32,894 nucleotides of DNA from Chara braunii (GCA_003427395.1 BFEA01000306.1:1461603-1494496); one strand, 5' to 3'; positions 1 to 9,531 are shown, counted from the stretch's first letter. The notes: generated by a model not told the origin, from the letters alone. Numbers and translations are program-made.

Positions 1-142
1 GGGAGATGAACGCACAGTCGGGAATGACGGTGTGGGGAGCGGGATCGGGTGGGGAGTTTGCGCGCGGGGTGGGAAGATGGGATTGCGCGAGGGGAAATTG
101 GGATCGGGGGGGAATCGTAGTCGAGGGGGGATCACGACGGTG

Positions 143-318
143 GGAGAGAAGAAGAAGAAGAAGAAGAAGAAGAAGATCAAAAAAAGAAGAAGAAAAGGAG
201 GAAGAAGAAGAAGATGATGAAAAGAAGAAGACCAAGATGAAAAGGAGAAGAAGAAGAAGAAGAGGAAGAAGAAGAATTGAAGAGGAAGAAAAGAATAAGA
301 AAAATAAAAAAAAGAAAA
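143..318. repeat. Purine-rich GAA/AAG low-complexity tract
   Basis: About 175 bases are almost entirely purine on this strand, built from AAG/GAA triplets with interruptions. The long lysine/glutamate/arginine-rich open frames here come from the triplet repeat and are not evidence of a gene. A mirror-image TTC tract lies near the other end of the window (32334-32403). Confidence 0.9.
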
Positions 319-343
319 TTGTCGTCGATTACTTATCTGCACG

Positions 344-560
344 GGGTAGCAACGACGATGACAAGGATGGCACGGCGTGGCAACGAGGACGACGGGCACG
401 GCGATGGTCACATGGCACGACGACGGCGATCGCGATGATGATGACGTGGCACGACGACGACGATTGTGACGATGACGGTGATGACGTGGCACGACGGCGA
501 CGATCGCGACGATGACGTGGCACTGCGATGACGATCACGAATATGATGCTGATGATGGCC
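344..560. repeat. Degenerate minisatellite of GATGACGTGGCAC-type units
   Basis: The 13-mer GATGACGTGGCAC occurs exactly at 440-452, 480-492 and 511-523, and looser relatives (GGCACGRCG, GACGACGAT) fill the rest. Spacings are 40 and 31 bases, so this is an irregular minisatellite. Open frames on both strands here are Asp/Arg/Ser-rich products of the repeat. Confidence 0.7.
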
Positions 561-1686
561 AGGTGATGGCGATGAAGCAGGGTGGGTCGGGCGGGTTCGA
601 ACAGCTCCGATACCAGTGTGACGAGCATGAGGCTGAGGGTGAGCCGAGGGAGAGGAGAGAGAGAGGGGGAGAGTGAGAGCACACACACACACTCACTCAC
701 TCGACATGATTGACTCGGACTGAGGGTCGGACGCAGACACAGTGGCAAGGCACAAAGTCGAAGTCTTGGATTCCGAATGACGAAACAGCAAGTCACACTG
801 AGTACGAGTACAGCAGCAGAAAACTGGTACGAGACCGGTCCCCGTTGCCGGTGCGAATACCCTTACAAGGGTAACCGCACTGGGTTTTGCAAGTGACAGA
901 AAGTAAGTTTGGTTTAAAGAGTGAGTACACCGCGCGAGTCGCGGCCGTGTCTATAGTTTACGTTGACTGGATGGTTGACTAGAGTAGAGAGTGTGTGGGC
1001 GCGCACATTGGAGGTGCGTGTGATCTTTTTACTTTTTGATTGATGATTGTGAAAACCGGCGTTCGTCGCTGGCCAAATTTTTTAATTTTTCTGATTAAAC
1101 TAAGATTAAAAAGATTATGTCTCAGTCATTGCTGCGCTTGCTTGTGAATTGTGCATATGCGCGGAGGGCGGCATCGACAACGAGGAGGCTTTGAAGCATT
1201 TTCGGTAGGTCTGCGCGTCGCGCAGTATTGGTTTAACTTAGGTGTCCGTCGGAGCTAGACTAAGACTTGAGCCTAGCACTGGCGGTTACGGCATCAGACT
1301 TCGTCAAAGAGATTCAGGGACCGAGGTTGAGCGGCGACAACGTGGGGATATCAGAGTAGTGCGAAGGGGGACCAAAGGGTTGAGAGCCTGGCGGGACCAT
1401 CCCCTTTGGTTTTGTCGTAGGAGGCGTCAGAACGATACTAGCGGTCTCTTTTCCCTCGTTCACCGTATTCTGATGATTGAAAGTTTAGATATTTTATTAT
1501 TTTATTATTTGTGTTATTATTATTATTATTATTATTTTTTATATACGTCAGCATTTCTTGACACGGACGAGGCGCCGGTGTTTTAGGCCGTCACGGCAGT
1601 CAAGGACCTTGAGCGCGTGCCTCCTTTGGTTGACCTACGGGTTCGTGCGTATTCGGGATGCTGGCGAAATTCTTCTATCATGTCGT
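561..1686. other. No gene seen; simple-sequence patches
   Basis: I recognise no coding or RNA gene. The stretch holds a GA-rich run (about 647-677) continuing into CA and ACTC repeats (678-702), and a TTA-rich run at about 1492-1540. A 114-codon frame at 1242-1586 ends in a tyrosine run made by the TTA repeat and has no recognisable domain. Confidence 0.6.
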
Positions 1687-2560
1687 CGTTGAGAACGAGG
1701 ACCAAGGGAGGCCAACGTGCGTGAGAGTGGTGAGGTTCACGGTTGTGGCTTCCCCCACTTCCCACTTGGAGAGCGCCGATAGCCTAAAGTGGAAGGAAAT
1801 TGAAGAACGTTCCGGGCGAGCCTGTGGGGGTGCAGCTTGAGGGTGGCAGGGTTCATTGCGGGTATACGGTCTGCCCCGCCATCTACTGTGAGAGGTCTTG
1901 AGTATGAACGTGCCCGTTTGGACGCAATAGACGGGACTGAGCCTGGGTACAAATGGCCCAAGGCGCCGTCGAGGGGCCCGCAGCATTATTGGATGCAGTG
2001 ACTGTTCGCGTGGAACCCTGTTCCCATACTAGCTCAGCGAGGGGTTCTCATCCAACTGCCTGGTACTACCACCAAGATCTGCGCAGGGAGTGGCACAGCG
2101 GAAGCCGTGGAGTGCCTGAGGAGCAGCATAACGAAGGCCAAGGCGGAGTAAAGGGAGCAGGCCCTTAGGTTGGCAGTTGGGCTTGGATACGGGAGGCAAA
2201 AAGACTAATCGAGTCGTCTGATGATCGACTTCCCTCACCGTCTCATTACGACAGTCGGAGCGGCAGATCATGCCGGTGCGCCGCTGTAGTAGAGCTCCGT
2301 TAACACAAAGGAAGTGAGCCCAGATGCAGCCCGTGCCGGCTACTGCCGGGCGGCGACCAATTGGGTATAGGGGCGAAAGACTAATCGAATCACCCTATAG
2401 CAACTTCTTGCTGAAATTTCCAGGGGGATAGCTGACCGTGCCCCTGCCAGTCCAGCCACTGTGAATCTGCTTTCGTCGGAGCTTGGGCTGGCCGTAGAGA
2501 TGGAGAAGAGGGCAATGCGACGAGGCACAACCTTGGGGGGAAAGGGTGAACGGTCGATGG
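1687..2560 (+). pseudogene. Decayed 25S/28S rRNA fragments, one segment present about three times
   Basis: Bases 2361-2389 match the universally conserved large-subunit rRNA segment ending in GACTAATCGAA exactly as I know it from plants, and the match continues weakly to GGATAGCTG (about 2427-2436). A second diverged copy of the same segment lies at about 2040-2270 (AAAGACTAATCGA at 2199-2211; upstream GCCTGAG, then AGGCCC). A third covers part of it at about 1890-2030 (GAGTATGAACGTGCC, then GGCCCGCAGC). About 1687-1735 resembles the upstream GGACCAAGG segment, and 2510-2545 resembles the downstream CAATG...GAGGCA segment. The copies repeat one rRNA region rather than proceed along the molecule, and they carry many changes at positions nearly invariant in functional rRNA. 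This is therefore a broken, rearranged pseudogene cluster. The outer limits are uncertain; the core at 2361-2389 is secure. Confidence 0.75.
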
Positions 2561-5520
2561 GAAGGTGAGGCCACGAACGTATGGAAGGAGCGGACGGGCG
2601 GCGGGACGCAGTAACCAGAGGGGGGATAAAGAGGGATGGACCTAGGCACGATTTCGCACCGGGTACATCCGGTAATAAAGAAAACAAAGGTGGCGAAGGC
2701 GATGTGAATGGGCATGACGTAGTGGGAGATGGACAACTCGAGCAATTCTTTGCAAGCCGAGTGAAGAACGAAGATGGGGGGTTTCGGGGCAGGCGACCCC
2801 GTTCCTGAACTCAGAATTAGTAAGAAGTTAGAGAAAGAGGAGTTACTCGAGAAAAAACGCTGCGCAAAGATGGCGGAGACGAAGGGGAAGATAACGATAG
2901 TAGATTGAGAAGTATATAGTTGCTCGATCCTTAGTAGAATCGAGCGACTTAAAATAGTAGGTAGGGGTTTTAACCCTGGGCGAATGCGAATCTGCGATTA
3001 GTTTTAGGAGGGAATTAGTAGAATCAGAGCCAGGAGAAATATAAACTGCGCAGAGATATCGAAAGGTCGAGATGGAAGACGTATAGCACGGTCGATCCTT
3101 GATGAAGTCGGTCAATGAAAGAGGCGGGAAAAGCGTTTCTGGCCATGGTGAAACCAATGGCGGGGTCACATCGCGAGCTAAGTGAATAGATGCTGCAGAC
3201 AGTGGTAACTGTACCCGGGAGAAGAAAGGCCTGAGTTGGTGATGTATCTTTCCGCGTTCTAGCGGAAGGTTCATTCTCACTTTGCTCTTTGGATGGACAG
3301 CGGGGCGGAACCTAGTAATAGTGCACAGCCAATCATCGTCACCTGGATTTCGGCCCCGTGCATCATAGTGGTCGTGATGCGAGTCGATCGTGCCGGTGGT
3401 GTTTCCTTGTGCAATCATCATCGGGATAACTGTCGACTTTCTTGAGGAGTAGCAAGTAGATGCGCGCTCGCGCACGCGCGAGAGAGGGAGGAAAGTTTTT
3501 GAAGTGAGGACGCATCTATCCGCATCTTAGCGGAAGATTCTTTCGGGATATGCTCATTCTATTGATGGAAACTGTGTAAGGATAGCCACGAGGTCAGAGA
3601 CTTACCTGTTGGCCGTGGTGAGGCTCGTTCTATCGATGGAAGATGCATGAGGACAGCCGGTGCGCTACTCAGCATGTCGGTGGAAGTAGCCTCTCTCTAC
3701 TTCCCGCAGGTATGTGCGCACAGCGACGCCTGCGGCAAACAGTCCCGCAATCTATACTCACGCCGAGGTTCCTTCACAGAGCATCTGTCCCCTGCGACGT
3801 ATCTCCCTATGGTTTCGTGGAAGCTTATTTCCTATGTATGTGAACATTGGCAGGCTGCACAGCTGATGCACATGTGGGCCTGGTGAATAGATGATGTAAG
3901 TTCGGATCCAGCAGTGACCACAATAGGAGTATTCCGGTGTAACGGAGGGTTGGCAACTGAAGTCGGGAGTGCTTACCTCGTCATGATCGTGTTCGTTGCT
4001 TTGTAGTCAGCTCTCTACCTTTGGCCTGATTACCCTTCTTGACCATATGATCGGCTGGTACATTCGCGAGGAGAGGAGGAAAGGAGTAAGCACGTACCTT
4101 GAAAGCCCGAACCGAACCTCTAATTATAGTGCCAAACTGTGCCTAAGGGTGGGATGAAAGAAGGGCGGAACAGTGAGGCTGCAGGCGGGCAGGTGCGAGG
4201 CTCAACCGACTGAGTAAAGTCGCGTAAGTTCAGCCCGGAGGAGGGGGCGCCGACCGAGGCTTGGCAAGGAAGATACAGCTGGTGTCCGAGCGCAGTCCGC
4301 CTGCTGAACAGCCAGCTAGCCACGCAGTTAGTAAGAAGAAGAGGGAAACAGTTGTATCTTTGATCTGTTGCTTATGCCTTGAGTCGTGGCCAGATACGGT
4401 TCGAACCACGAAGCGCTGCAGATGGAGCAAGATTGAGTGCTATGCTCAAACCGTGTTGCTGAGATTGCTGCTATTGGTTCGCTCGACGGTGCACAATTTA
4501 TTGTTGCTGGTTCATTTGACTATGCACAAACTACTACAACTTGTTGTGCGTCGTCGTTCAGGACTTAAGGGGCTCTTGTTGACTGAACATTATTGGGGCA
4601 CCATGAATTACCGTTGTGTTTTTGCTACGACCGGTATTGTTCGATGCACAGTAGTACTGGGGCTTGAAACCATGATCTGTTGAGGTACGGTCTTGTCAAC
4701 GCGTTGCTTAGTCTGCTGCTCGGGCGCAGCAAACAGATGCGGAGACTGCAGAGCTACTGGTTAGCAGGTGTGCTGCTCGTATTGCTGTTTGAGGTAGCAT
4801 GGAGGGGAGCAGCGGGATTGCATGCTTACCTACTAGTTGAGGCACGACCATCCCGCCGAACGGATTAGCGGAGAGGCAAAGGAACGACCGTGGAGGGACT
4901 AGGCTTATTGAAAAGGGATGCTGTGGTGATCTTGGGGAGCCGCCAAGGAGTCGACAACAAAAGATTTAACCATAGTTGACCAGGCGGCTGCACGTTTGGC
5001 TGCCATTGCGGGCCCTCAGGCGCATGAAGGTATCAAGACCCTCTCCTGGGAGTTGAGTTTGTCCCCTTCCTATATCTCGAGCGTCTGAAACCCCTCTTTC
5101 TACCTTTCTTACTCTAAGTCTAATCCGATTCTGAGAGGAAGGTGGCAGGCGAGATTGCAACCCCTAGGACTGCAGCAAAACTCTGTGGGGAGTCAGCCCA
5201 CCGATTGCGGGAGCTCTACCGGAACTCAGGAGGAGTTCTGGAGGCAGGGAATTGAAAGGTAAAGGTTTCGCTTTCCTTCTAAAAACCCTGTTATAACCCC
5301 TATCTGTACTCCTTGTTGTGTTTTGACTGAATACACTGAGTGCACCCCTGCTTTGACTTTCAGTCTGACTTTCAGGACACAAACCAGATTAAGTAAATGA
5401 ATGTTTGTGTAATGTCAGTTTCAATTTTATTGCCTGACTGAAAGCAGATTGTGGGATTGCATCTGGGGGAAGGATGGGAGGAAGGTTGTATTGTTTGTGT
5501 TTGACTGGGTAAATGAAAAG
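2561..5520. other. Long stretch with no recognised gene
   Basis: No open frame here shows a domain or convincing codon use. The longest are a 210-codon minus-strand frame at 2843-3475 and a 140-codon plus frame at 4261-4683. The latter is leucine-rich because of a short internal near-duplication around 4450-4530, where two segments end in TGCACAA. Weak 25S-like similarity may continue to about 2790 (ACAACTC near 2732) but is too poor to call. Short diverged repeats at 3248-3658 are listed separately. Confidence 0.5.
3248..3658. repeat. Two pairs of diverged short direct repeats, one pair forming hairpins
   Basis: A hairpin CTTTCCGC (3248-3255) / GCGGAAGG (3262-3269) has a diverged counterpart with the same TCCGC/GCGGA stem at 3519-3534; both sit in a shared context, roughly ATCT-hairpin-TTC. 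A second pair is 36 bp long: 3552-3587 and 3623-3658, both reading GCTC-TTCTAT-GATGGAA-AGCC with scattered substitutions, 71 bases apart. No function recognised. Confidence 0.6.
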
Positions 5521-6249
5521 GCTGGGAGAGTCGCCATAAGTTTGGAGGGCCCAGTGCTATGTTTATTTTCGATTGCCTGGAGGACCAGACAGATAGCCCA
5601 TAAGTTTGGGTGGTCTGGTTGCTCTGACTTGTGAGGGCTGAATGTGAATGACTTTTCAGGGACCAAGCATGTTCCATAAGTTTGGGTGGTTTGGTCGCCC
5701 TGTTTACTTTGGGCTTTTGTCAGTTTCTTTAGTTCCTGAACGAGGAGGTCGAAGCATGTTCCATAAGTTTGGGTGACTCATCCTCTTCCTACTTTGGTTT
5801 TAAGAGAATGAACCAGGCTGAGGACCAGACAGGTTCCCATAAGTTTGGGTGGTCTTGGTCCCAACGCCTTGCACATGCTGGAACCAGAAGGTTATAACTT
5901 GGCTATACTTTACTATTATTCTAGCTATGAACAGGCTAGTCAGACAGGGTTCCATCAGTTTGGGTGGTCTGACTATAGCTTATCACCAACTGAAGAGAGT
6001 ACTAATTAAGAATAAAGTTGTGGTACGAAGGGGCTGACTGCATCTTGAGCTGAAGATGATCTGTTCAGTTATATGCTACCTCAAAAGACGAAGTGCACAC
6101 AATGATATAAAGTTGGGATATTTAAACAATTCAGGGCGACTAGGGTGGCCTAGTCACATGCCCAAAGAAGAGAAAAGTTGTTGTGCCCTGTGTTTGTGTA
6201 TACTCCATGGCTGAGCTAGACAAGTTCCATAAGTTTGGGTGGTCTAGCT
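5521..6249. repeat. Hairpin family I: constant core CCATAAGTTTGG, variable complementary arms
   Basis: The core CCATAAGTTTGG (one copy CCATCAGTTTGG) starts at 5534, 5598, 5674, 5761, 5837, 5952 and 6227, with irregular spacing (64 to 275 bases). Each core sits inside an inverted repeat whose arms differ from copy to copy yet stay complementary: CTGGG/CCCAG (5522, 5550), ACCAGAC/GTCTGGT (5584, 5613), GACCAA/TTGGTC (5661, 5691), GAGGA-GTC/GAC-TCCTC (5742, 5775), GACCAGAC/GTC-T-TGGTC (5823, 5852), TAGTCAGAC/GTCTGACTA (5937, 5967), AGCTAGAC/GTCTAGCT (6214, 6242). The 5' arm lies 5-10 bases before the core and the 3' arm 2-5 bases after it. The core itself can pair CCA with TGG. A coreless hairpin GACTAGG/CCTAGTC lies at 6138-6155. 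There is no conserved reading frame. Known families of this type are not recognised; the strand of any transcript is unknown. Confidence 0.85.
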
Positions 6250-6546
6250 TTATGCGTTATGTAAGTTGGGTATAAAGGGATAAATCATTGAGAGGCTATG
6301 AACTATTGTTTGATAAATTTGACTTTGGGGATGGTGAGAGTACCAAACCTTTGGCCTGCATGTGACTGAATGCGACTACTACTTAGTCTGAGTTTCAGTT
6401 TGGTAGGTAGTTGCTTTAGTTGCTCGCCACGTGCTAGAGCCATAGGAGTTAGTTTCAATTCCTGCATTTTCTGAGCTAAGTTTTTCTTACTTAGATCAAT
6501 TTCTGCATTTTCTGAGATCTTTTATTATACTTGGTCTTGTATAAGT

Positions 6547-7155
6547 CTTGGTAAGCCACTTTCTCTAAGGGAAGCGCTGCCGAAATTTCAACAAAACCAA
6601 GGAGTTAGTCAGTCAAATTTTATCTTTTTCAGGGTCCAATTCTTTTGACTTTTTTGCCTAGTAAAAATCTGGAAAGCCTCATTTTCTAAAGGGAGTGCTG
6701 CCCAATTTTTTGCTAATTCAGGGGGTTAGACAAAATTAGACCTTGAAAAGTCAAAGTCATTTTAGATTCTGAACTTAGCTTTGTATAAATCTTGGAATAA
6801 TACTTTCTCTACGGGAAGCGCTGCCAAAATTTCTAAAAAACTAAGGAGTTAGTTGAATTTTGTCTTAGTTGAACTCAAGTTTCATGTGTGAGTTCACATC
6901 TGACTTAGTATAAATCTGGGAAATCTACCTTTCTAAAGGAAGTGTTGCCCTAATTTTTACTAATTAAGGGAGTTAGATAAAATTTTGACTTTCCAGAGTT
7001 AGAGATCGTTTTGTTTTCATATTTGAGTTATTATAAATTCTGAGAAGGCACTTCCCCTACGGGAAGCGCTGCCGAAATTTTCTCAGTTTAGAGAAGTTAT
7101 ATTATATTTTGACAGGTGACAACTCTGGCAATCCACCCTGAGTGGAGATGCTGCC
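6547..7155. repeat. Hairpin family II: 122-124 bp tandem units with conserved GGGAAGCGCTGCC strand
   Basis: Five units carry GGGAAGCGCTGCC or a close variant starting at 6569, 6691, 6813, 6937 and 7061, a period of 122 to 124 bases; a sixth divergent unit is at 7127-7155. Each conserved strand pairs with an upstream pyrimidine-rich strand. The best is CTTCCC (7051) / GGGAAG (7061) with GGCA (7047) / TGCC (7070) outside it. In the sixth unit the stem becomes TCCAC/GTGGA (7132, 7142) with the same GGCA/TGCC. Outer arms also differ but pair: CTTGGT/ACCAAG (6547, 6596), CTTGG/CTAAG with one G-T (6791, 6841), TTAGTA/TACTAA (6905, 6958), CTGAGAA/TTCTCAG (7040, 7080). Most units end in GGAGTTAG or similar. 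No coding frame is conserved. Confidence 0.8.
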
Positions 7156-7230
7156 ATAGATCTGCCTTGCGTTGGGCACTGGCTTAGAGGCAGGCCTATG
7201 CTTAGCTGTAGAAGGGTCTTGGGTGAAAAT

Positions 7231-7454
7231 GTGTTATGGAGTTGTATTCTCCATACACTTATGAATTTAGCTTGGGATTGGTCTGTCTTGTGTTACAGGT
7301 CCTCTTGATCGATTGATTCAGGATTTGAGCTATAGATTCAGCATTGATCCTACGAGGATCACCTTCTGTTATCACTGATAACAGATCGGTTACTGATTCG
7401 TCGGTTTACGATTCAACTCCAATCCACTCTTGTCACTCAACCTAAAGGCTTTAG
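7231..7454. repeat. Group of strong short hairpins
   Basis: Inverted repeats seen here are GTGTTATGGAG/CTCCATACAC (7231-7241, 7249-7258, one bulge), TGATCCT/AGGATCA with a 3-base loop (7345-7361), CTGTTATC/GATAACAG with a 3-base loop (7366-7384), and CTAAAG/CTTTAG around one base (7442-7454). None resembles a known RNA gene. Confidence 0.6.
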
Positions 7455-7970
7455 CCCTTTGGTTTGATCTGTTTCATTGTGTTTTTACCCGGACTTTATT
7501 GAATGGCCATTTAACAAAGGCACTAAGTATTTTATTGTTGGAAGGGTGCGCTAAGGTTGAGGTTTGTGTGGCTAAAGCAAGGGGTGTGAGCGTAGAGAAT
7601 GGTTAAAGTTGACCCCGTGTAATGCATGGACTGTTTGATTAGATGTTTGATGTGATTGCAGGTATGTTTGGTGATTCAAACTTCGGATTTGACTACCTGT
7701 ACTCACATACAGATATATATCGCTGGGAGGAGTCCCACTGTGACTGTGAGAAGTGATCGTCCTATATTAATAACCCTCTCTCTATATATAAATACATATG
7801 TCTTGAGTGTTTCGCGCAACCTACTATGAACGCGCGTAAGGGTTAAACAGATTATGTTTTGAGCGAAATGGGAGATCCTTTGTTATCCTTTGCTTGTTTT
7901 TTAGAGTTCTATAGTTGGACGTTGAAGTCCGTGGCAGCCATCAAAGTCAAACCCCTTGATTTCTCTCCAG
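7455..7970. other. No gene seen
   Basis: AT-rich sequence with an ATATAT-rich patch around 7709-7800. No convincing frame and no RNA gene recognised. Confidence 0.5.
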
Positions 7971-8324
7971 GCCCTAGATGATGGAGCTGATCTCCAGGGC
8001 GATAAGAGACGACTGCCACCACGGGTATGAACCTGTGTACCACCCACTCTCCGTAGGATGGAGAAGAGGGGTGGTTCTCAACCGCACTTGGCGGTTGTCC
8101 AGTGTCGAGACATCAATCCCTCAAGGCGTGTGTCAGCCGACACTTGAGTGTCGAATGCGACCCTCGAGATTAACGAGGACCGCATGAGTATGGGTACTAC
8201 ATAGTACGCCATCATTACGACCGCTTGCGTATGCTTGCATTGCGAGTCGATATGAGTAAGCCCTGCGTCCGTGCGGTTTTATACTAAGCCTCGCAAGCGA
8301 CACCTATCCGATTTCTGCATCGGA
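7971..8324. repeat. End-to-end stem-loop cluster (candidate structured RNA)
   Basis: Nine stem-loops follow one another and take up most of 354 bases. They are GCCC-TGGAG/CTCCA-GGGC (7971-8000); CACGGGT/ACCTGTG with one G-T (8020-8037); ACCACCC-CTCC/GGAG-GGGTGGT (8039-8075); AACCGC/GCGGTT (8080-8096); CTCAA-GTGTC/GACAC-TTGAG (8120-8148); ATGCG-CCTCG/CGAGG-CGCAT (8155-8185); GTACT/AGTAC (8194-8207); the longer-range CGCTTGCG/CGCAAGCG (8222-8229, 8292-8299); and TCCGAT/ATCGGA (8307-8324). Several are two stacked stems split by an internal loop. The sequence is not a tRNA, rRNA or spliceosomal RNA that I recognise. It could be a structured RNA gene, a structured part of a mobile element, or the result of a palindrome-generating mutation process. 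Confidence 0.65.
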
Positions 8325-8600
8325 GAGTTATGGGATGAGTACTAAGGGACTAGGAGTGTTGTCGCGTTGTTGTTCAGTGTCGTTCTGTATATGTATATGT
8401 ACGTGCATATGTGTGTGTGTTTTTATTTTTATGTTCTTTAGAGTGGTGTGCGCGTGGAGTGTGGGATGCGTCCTAGTCGACCGGCGACGAGTCATGCTTG
8501 GGACCCCAACCCCCCAAGATGTTGATTCGCGTGCGGGTCCGATAGAGGCGTATTACCGCGCGTACCCCCTATGCTAGAGCGGACGAGAAACGCCCTCGGC
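8325..8600. other. No gene seen; GT-rich patch
   Basis: An alternating TGTATATGTATATGTACGTG and TGTGTGTG patch occupies about 8385-8425. A weak inverted repeat CTTGGG/CCCAAG lies near 8489-8510. No coding or RNA gene recognised. Confidence 0.45.
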
Positions 8601-8961
8601 TGGTCCACCTCTGCGATTGCAGCTGATCAGCTTTCGTACTGTGGACTGGTAGATACGCCCACCGAAGGGAGGTGACAGCTCCCGTAAGGTGGAGGTAAGT
8701 CATGCCTTGCGTAGGCCCTATCCTGTCGTAGGGGCTCGTGAGAGGTATGGCTGGCGCAATCGGTCAGAGCGGCTTGCGGAAGCTCCATGTATATTTGGTA
8801 GAGCAACGAGGAATTATACCAACTCCTGCGTGACGCGGTTGGGAGGGTCCCGCCCTGCCTTGTGCGGTGCCGGACCGATGCCCTCGACACCGTACCGTTC
8901 GGGGAGCCGGTATAAGCACTGGTGACACGTACGGTACTAGGGGCATTTCTGCAAAGGCCCC
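8601..8961. repeat. Second stem-loop cluster with nested double stems
   Basis: Stem-loops: GTCCAC/GTGGAC (8603, 8641) enclosing the palindrome AGCTGATCAGCT (8621-8632); CCACC-GGGAG/CTCCC-GGTGG (8659-8692); CATGCCT/AGGTATG with one G-T (8701, 8743) enclosing CCCTA/TAGGG and a CTC-GTGA-GAG tetraloop stem (8735-8744); GGTCC/GGACC (8846-8875 area); GTACCGT/ACGGTAC (8892-8898, 8931-8937); and GGGGC/GCCCC (8940-8944, 8957-8961). The style matches 7971-8324, with stems stacked in pairs. No known RNA family recognised. Confidence 0.6.
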
Positions 8962-9011
8962 GAGGGCAGAACTGAAAAATGCGGTATTTGAAAGTGGCGC
9001 TCAAATTGCAG

Positions 9012-9531
9012 CATGGCGCCAATTGTCCAAAATCCTACGGTACCAAAGGAGGGGTTTGGAAAAAGGGTGCTAGGCCGAAAACGGGATGCAACCGAAACAG
9101 CAAAAAGATAGACCAGGGATCGAGCCATAGCTGGGGAAGAGGTAACAGACACGATAAAACAGTACATCCAACAAGAACTCTGGGTACAGTGACAAAAAGT
9201 CAAAAACCAACTTGACCTGTTTCATACAACAAAAAGACATAACACAAGCAACTCAACAATTTTTGAGGGACTGGTTGGGCAGTGAGAACGGGGGCTGGAT
9301 CGCATTCGTCCGATGGAACGGTGAACCTGCCCAGGAATGCAACCAAAGGCTGGACTACGGTGGGACAGGAGATCCCGCTGCAACCACCCACAGATTTCCC
9401 ACCCCACCAGCTGGCGATGGTCGACATGCAATGGTTTGGTGCAGAGTGAGAAAGGCCTCATCACATGGAAGGTATCGGTGGAAGTAAACGCTAGGGAAAC
9501 ATGTGAGATCCGGCGGTCTGATGCAGACTGA
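9012..9531 (+). pseudogene. Possible frame-broken coding remnant, unrecognised
   Basis: From an ATG at 9012 a 32-codon frame runs to a stop. Farther on, two other frames give amphipathic-looking peptide sequence: one near 9140-9200 contains VTDTIKQYIQQELWVQ before a stop, and another at 9212-9487 contains ATQQFLRDWLGSENGGWIAF. This pattern is what a coding sequence with small indels would leave. I cannot assign a family. An A-rich tract at 9935-9962 lies 400 bases downstream and might be the tail of a retroposed copy, but I find no flanking target duplication. It may equally be chance. Confidence 0.25.

Noticed and set aside
6-515. 169-codon Lys/Glu/Arg/Asp-rich open frame
   Set aside because: It is a translation of GAA and GAC triplet repeats; no non-repetitive coding sequence supports it.
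592-600. B-box-like GGTTCGAAC
   Set aside because: No A box upstream and no cloverleaf.
2843-3475. 210-codon minus-strand open frame
   Set aside because: No domain, no homology recognised, and it spans a repeated hairpin; a frame of this length can occur by chance in a 33-kb window.
3591-3620. U1 snRNA-like CTTACCTG
   Set aside because: Only the first eight bases resemble the U1 5' end; nothing downstream matches.
4398-4409. GGTTCGAACC motif resembling a tRNA T arm
   Set aside because: A short palindrome without the rest of a tRNA.
5521-7155. CRISPR array
   Set aside because: Repeats are irregularly spaced or long with decayed units, the variable parts pair with each other rather than being independent spacers, and the context is eukaryotic.
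8750-8800. tRNA-like A box (TGGCGCAATCGG)
   Set aside because: No B box or acceptor stem at suitable distance; the bases take part in the local hairpin cluster.
8904-8961. Resemblance to group II intron domains V and VI (34 bases from GAGCCGG to ACGTACGGTAC, followed by a GGGGC/GCCCC hairpin)
   Set aside because: The length and the ACGTACGGT segment agree with domain V, but the tetraloop and upper stem are absent, one lower-stem pair is mismatched, and the simple GTACCGT/ACGGTAC hairpin explains the same bases. No intron 5' end or other domains were identified.
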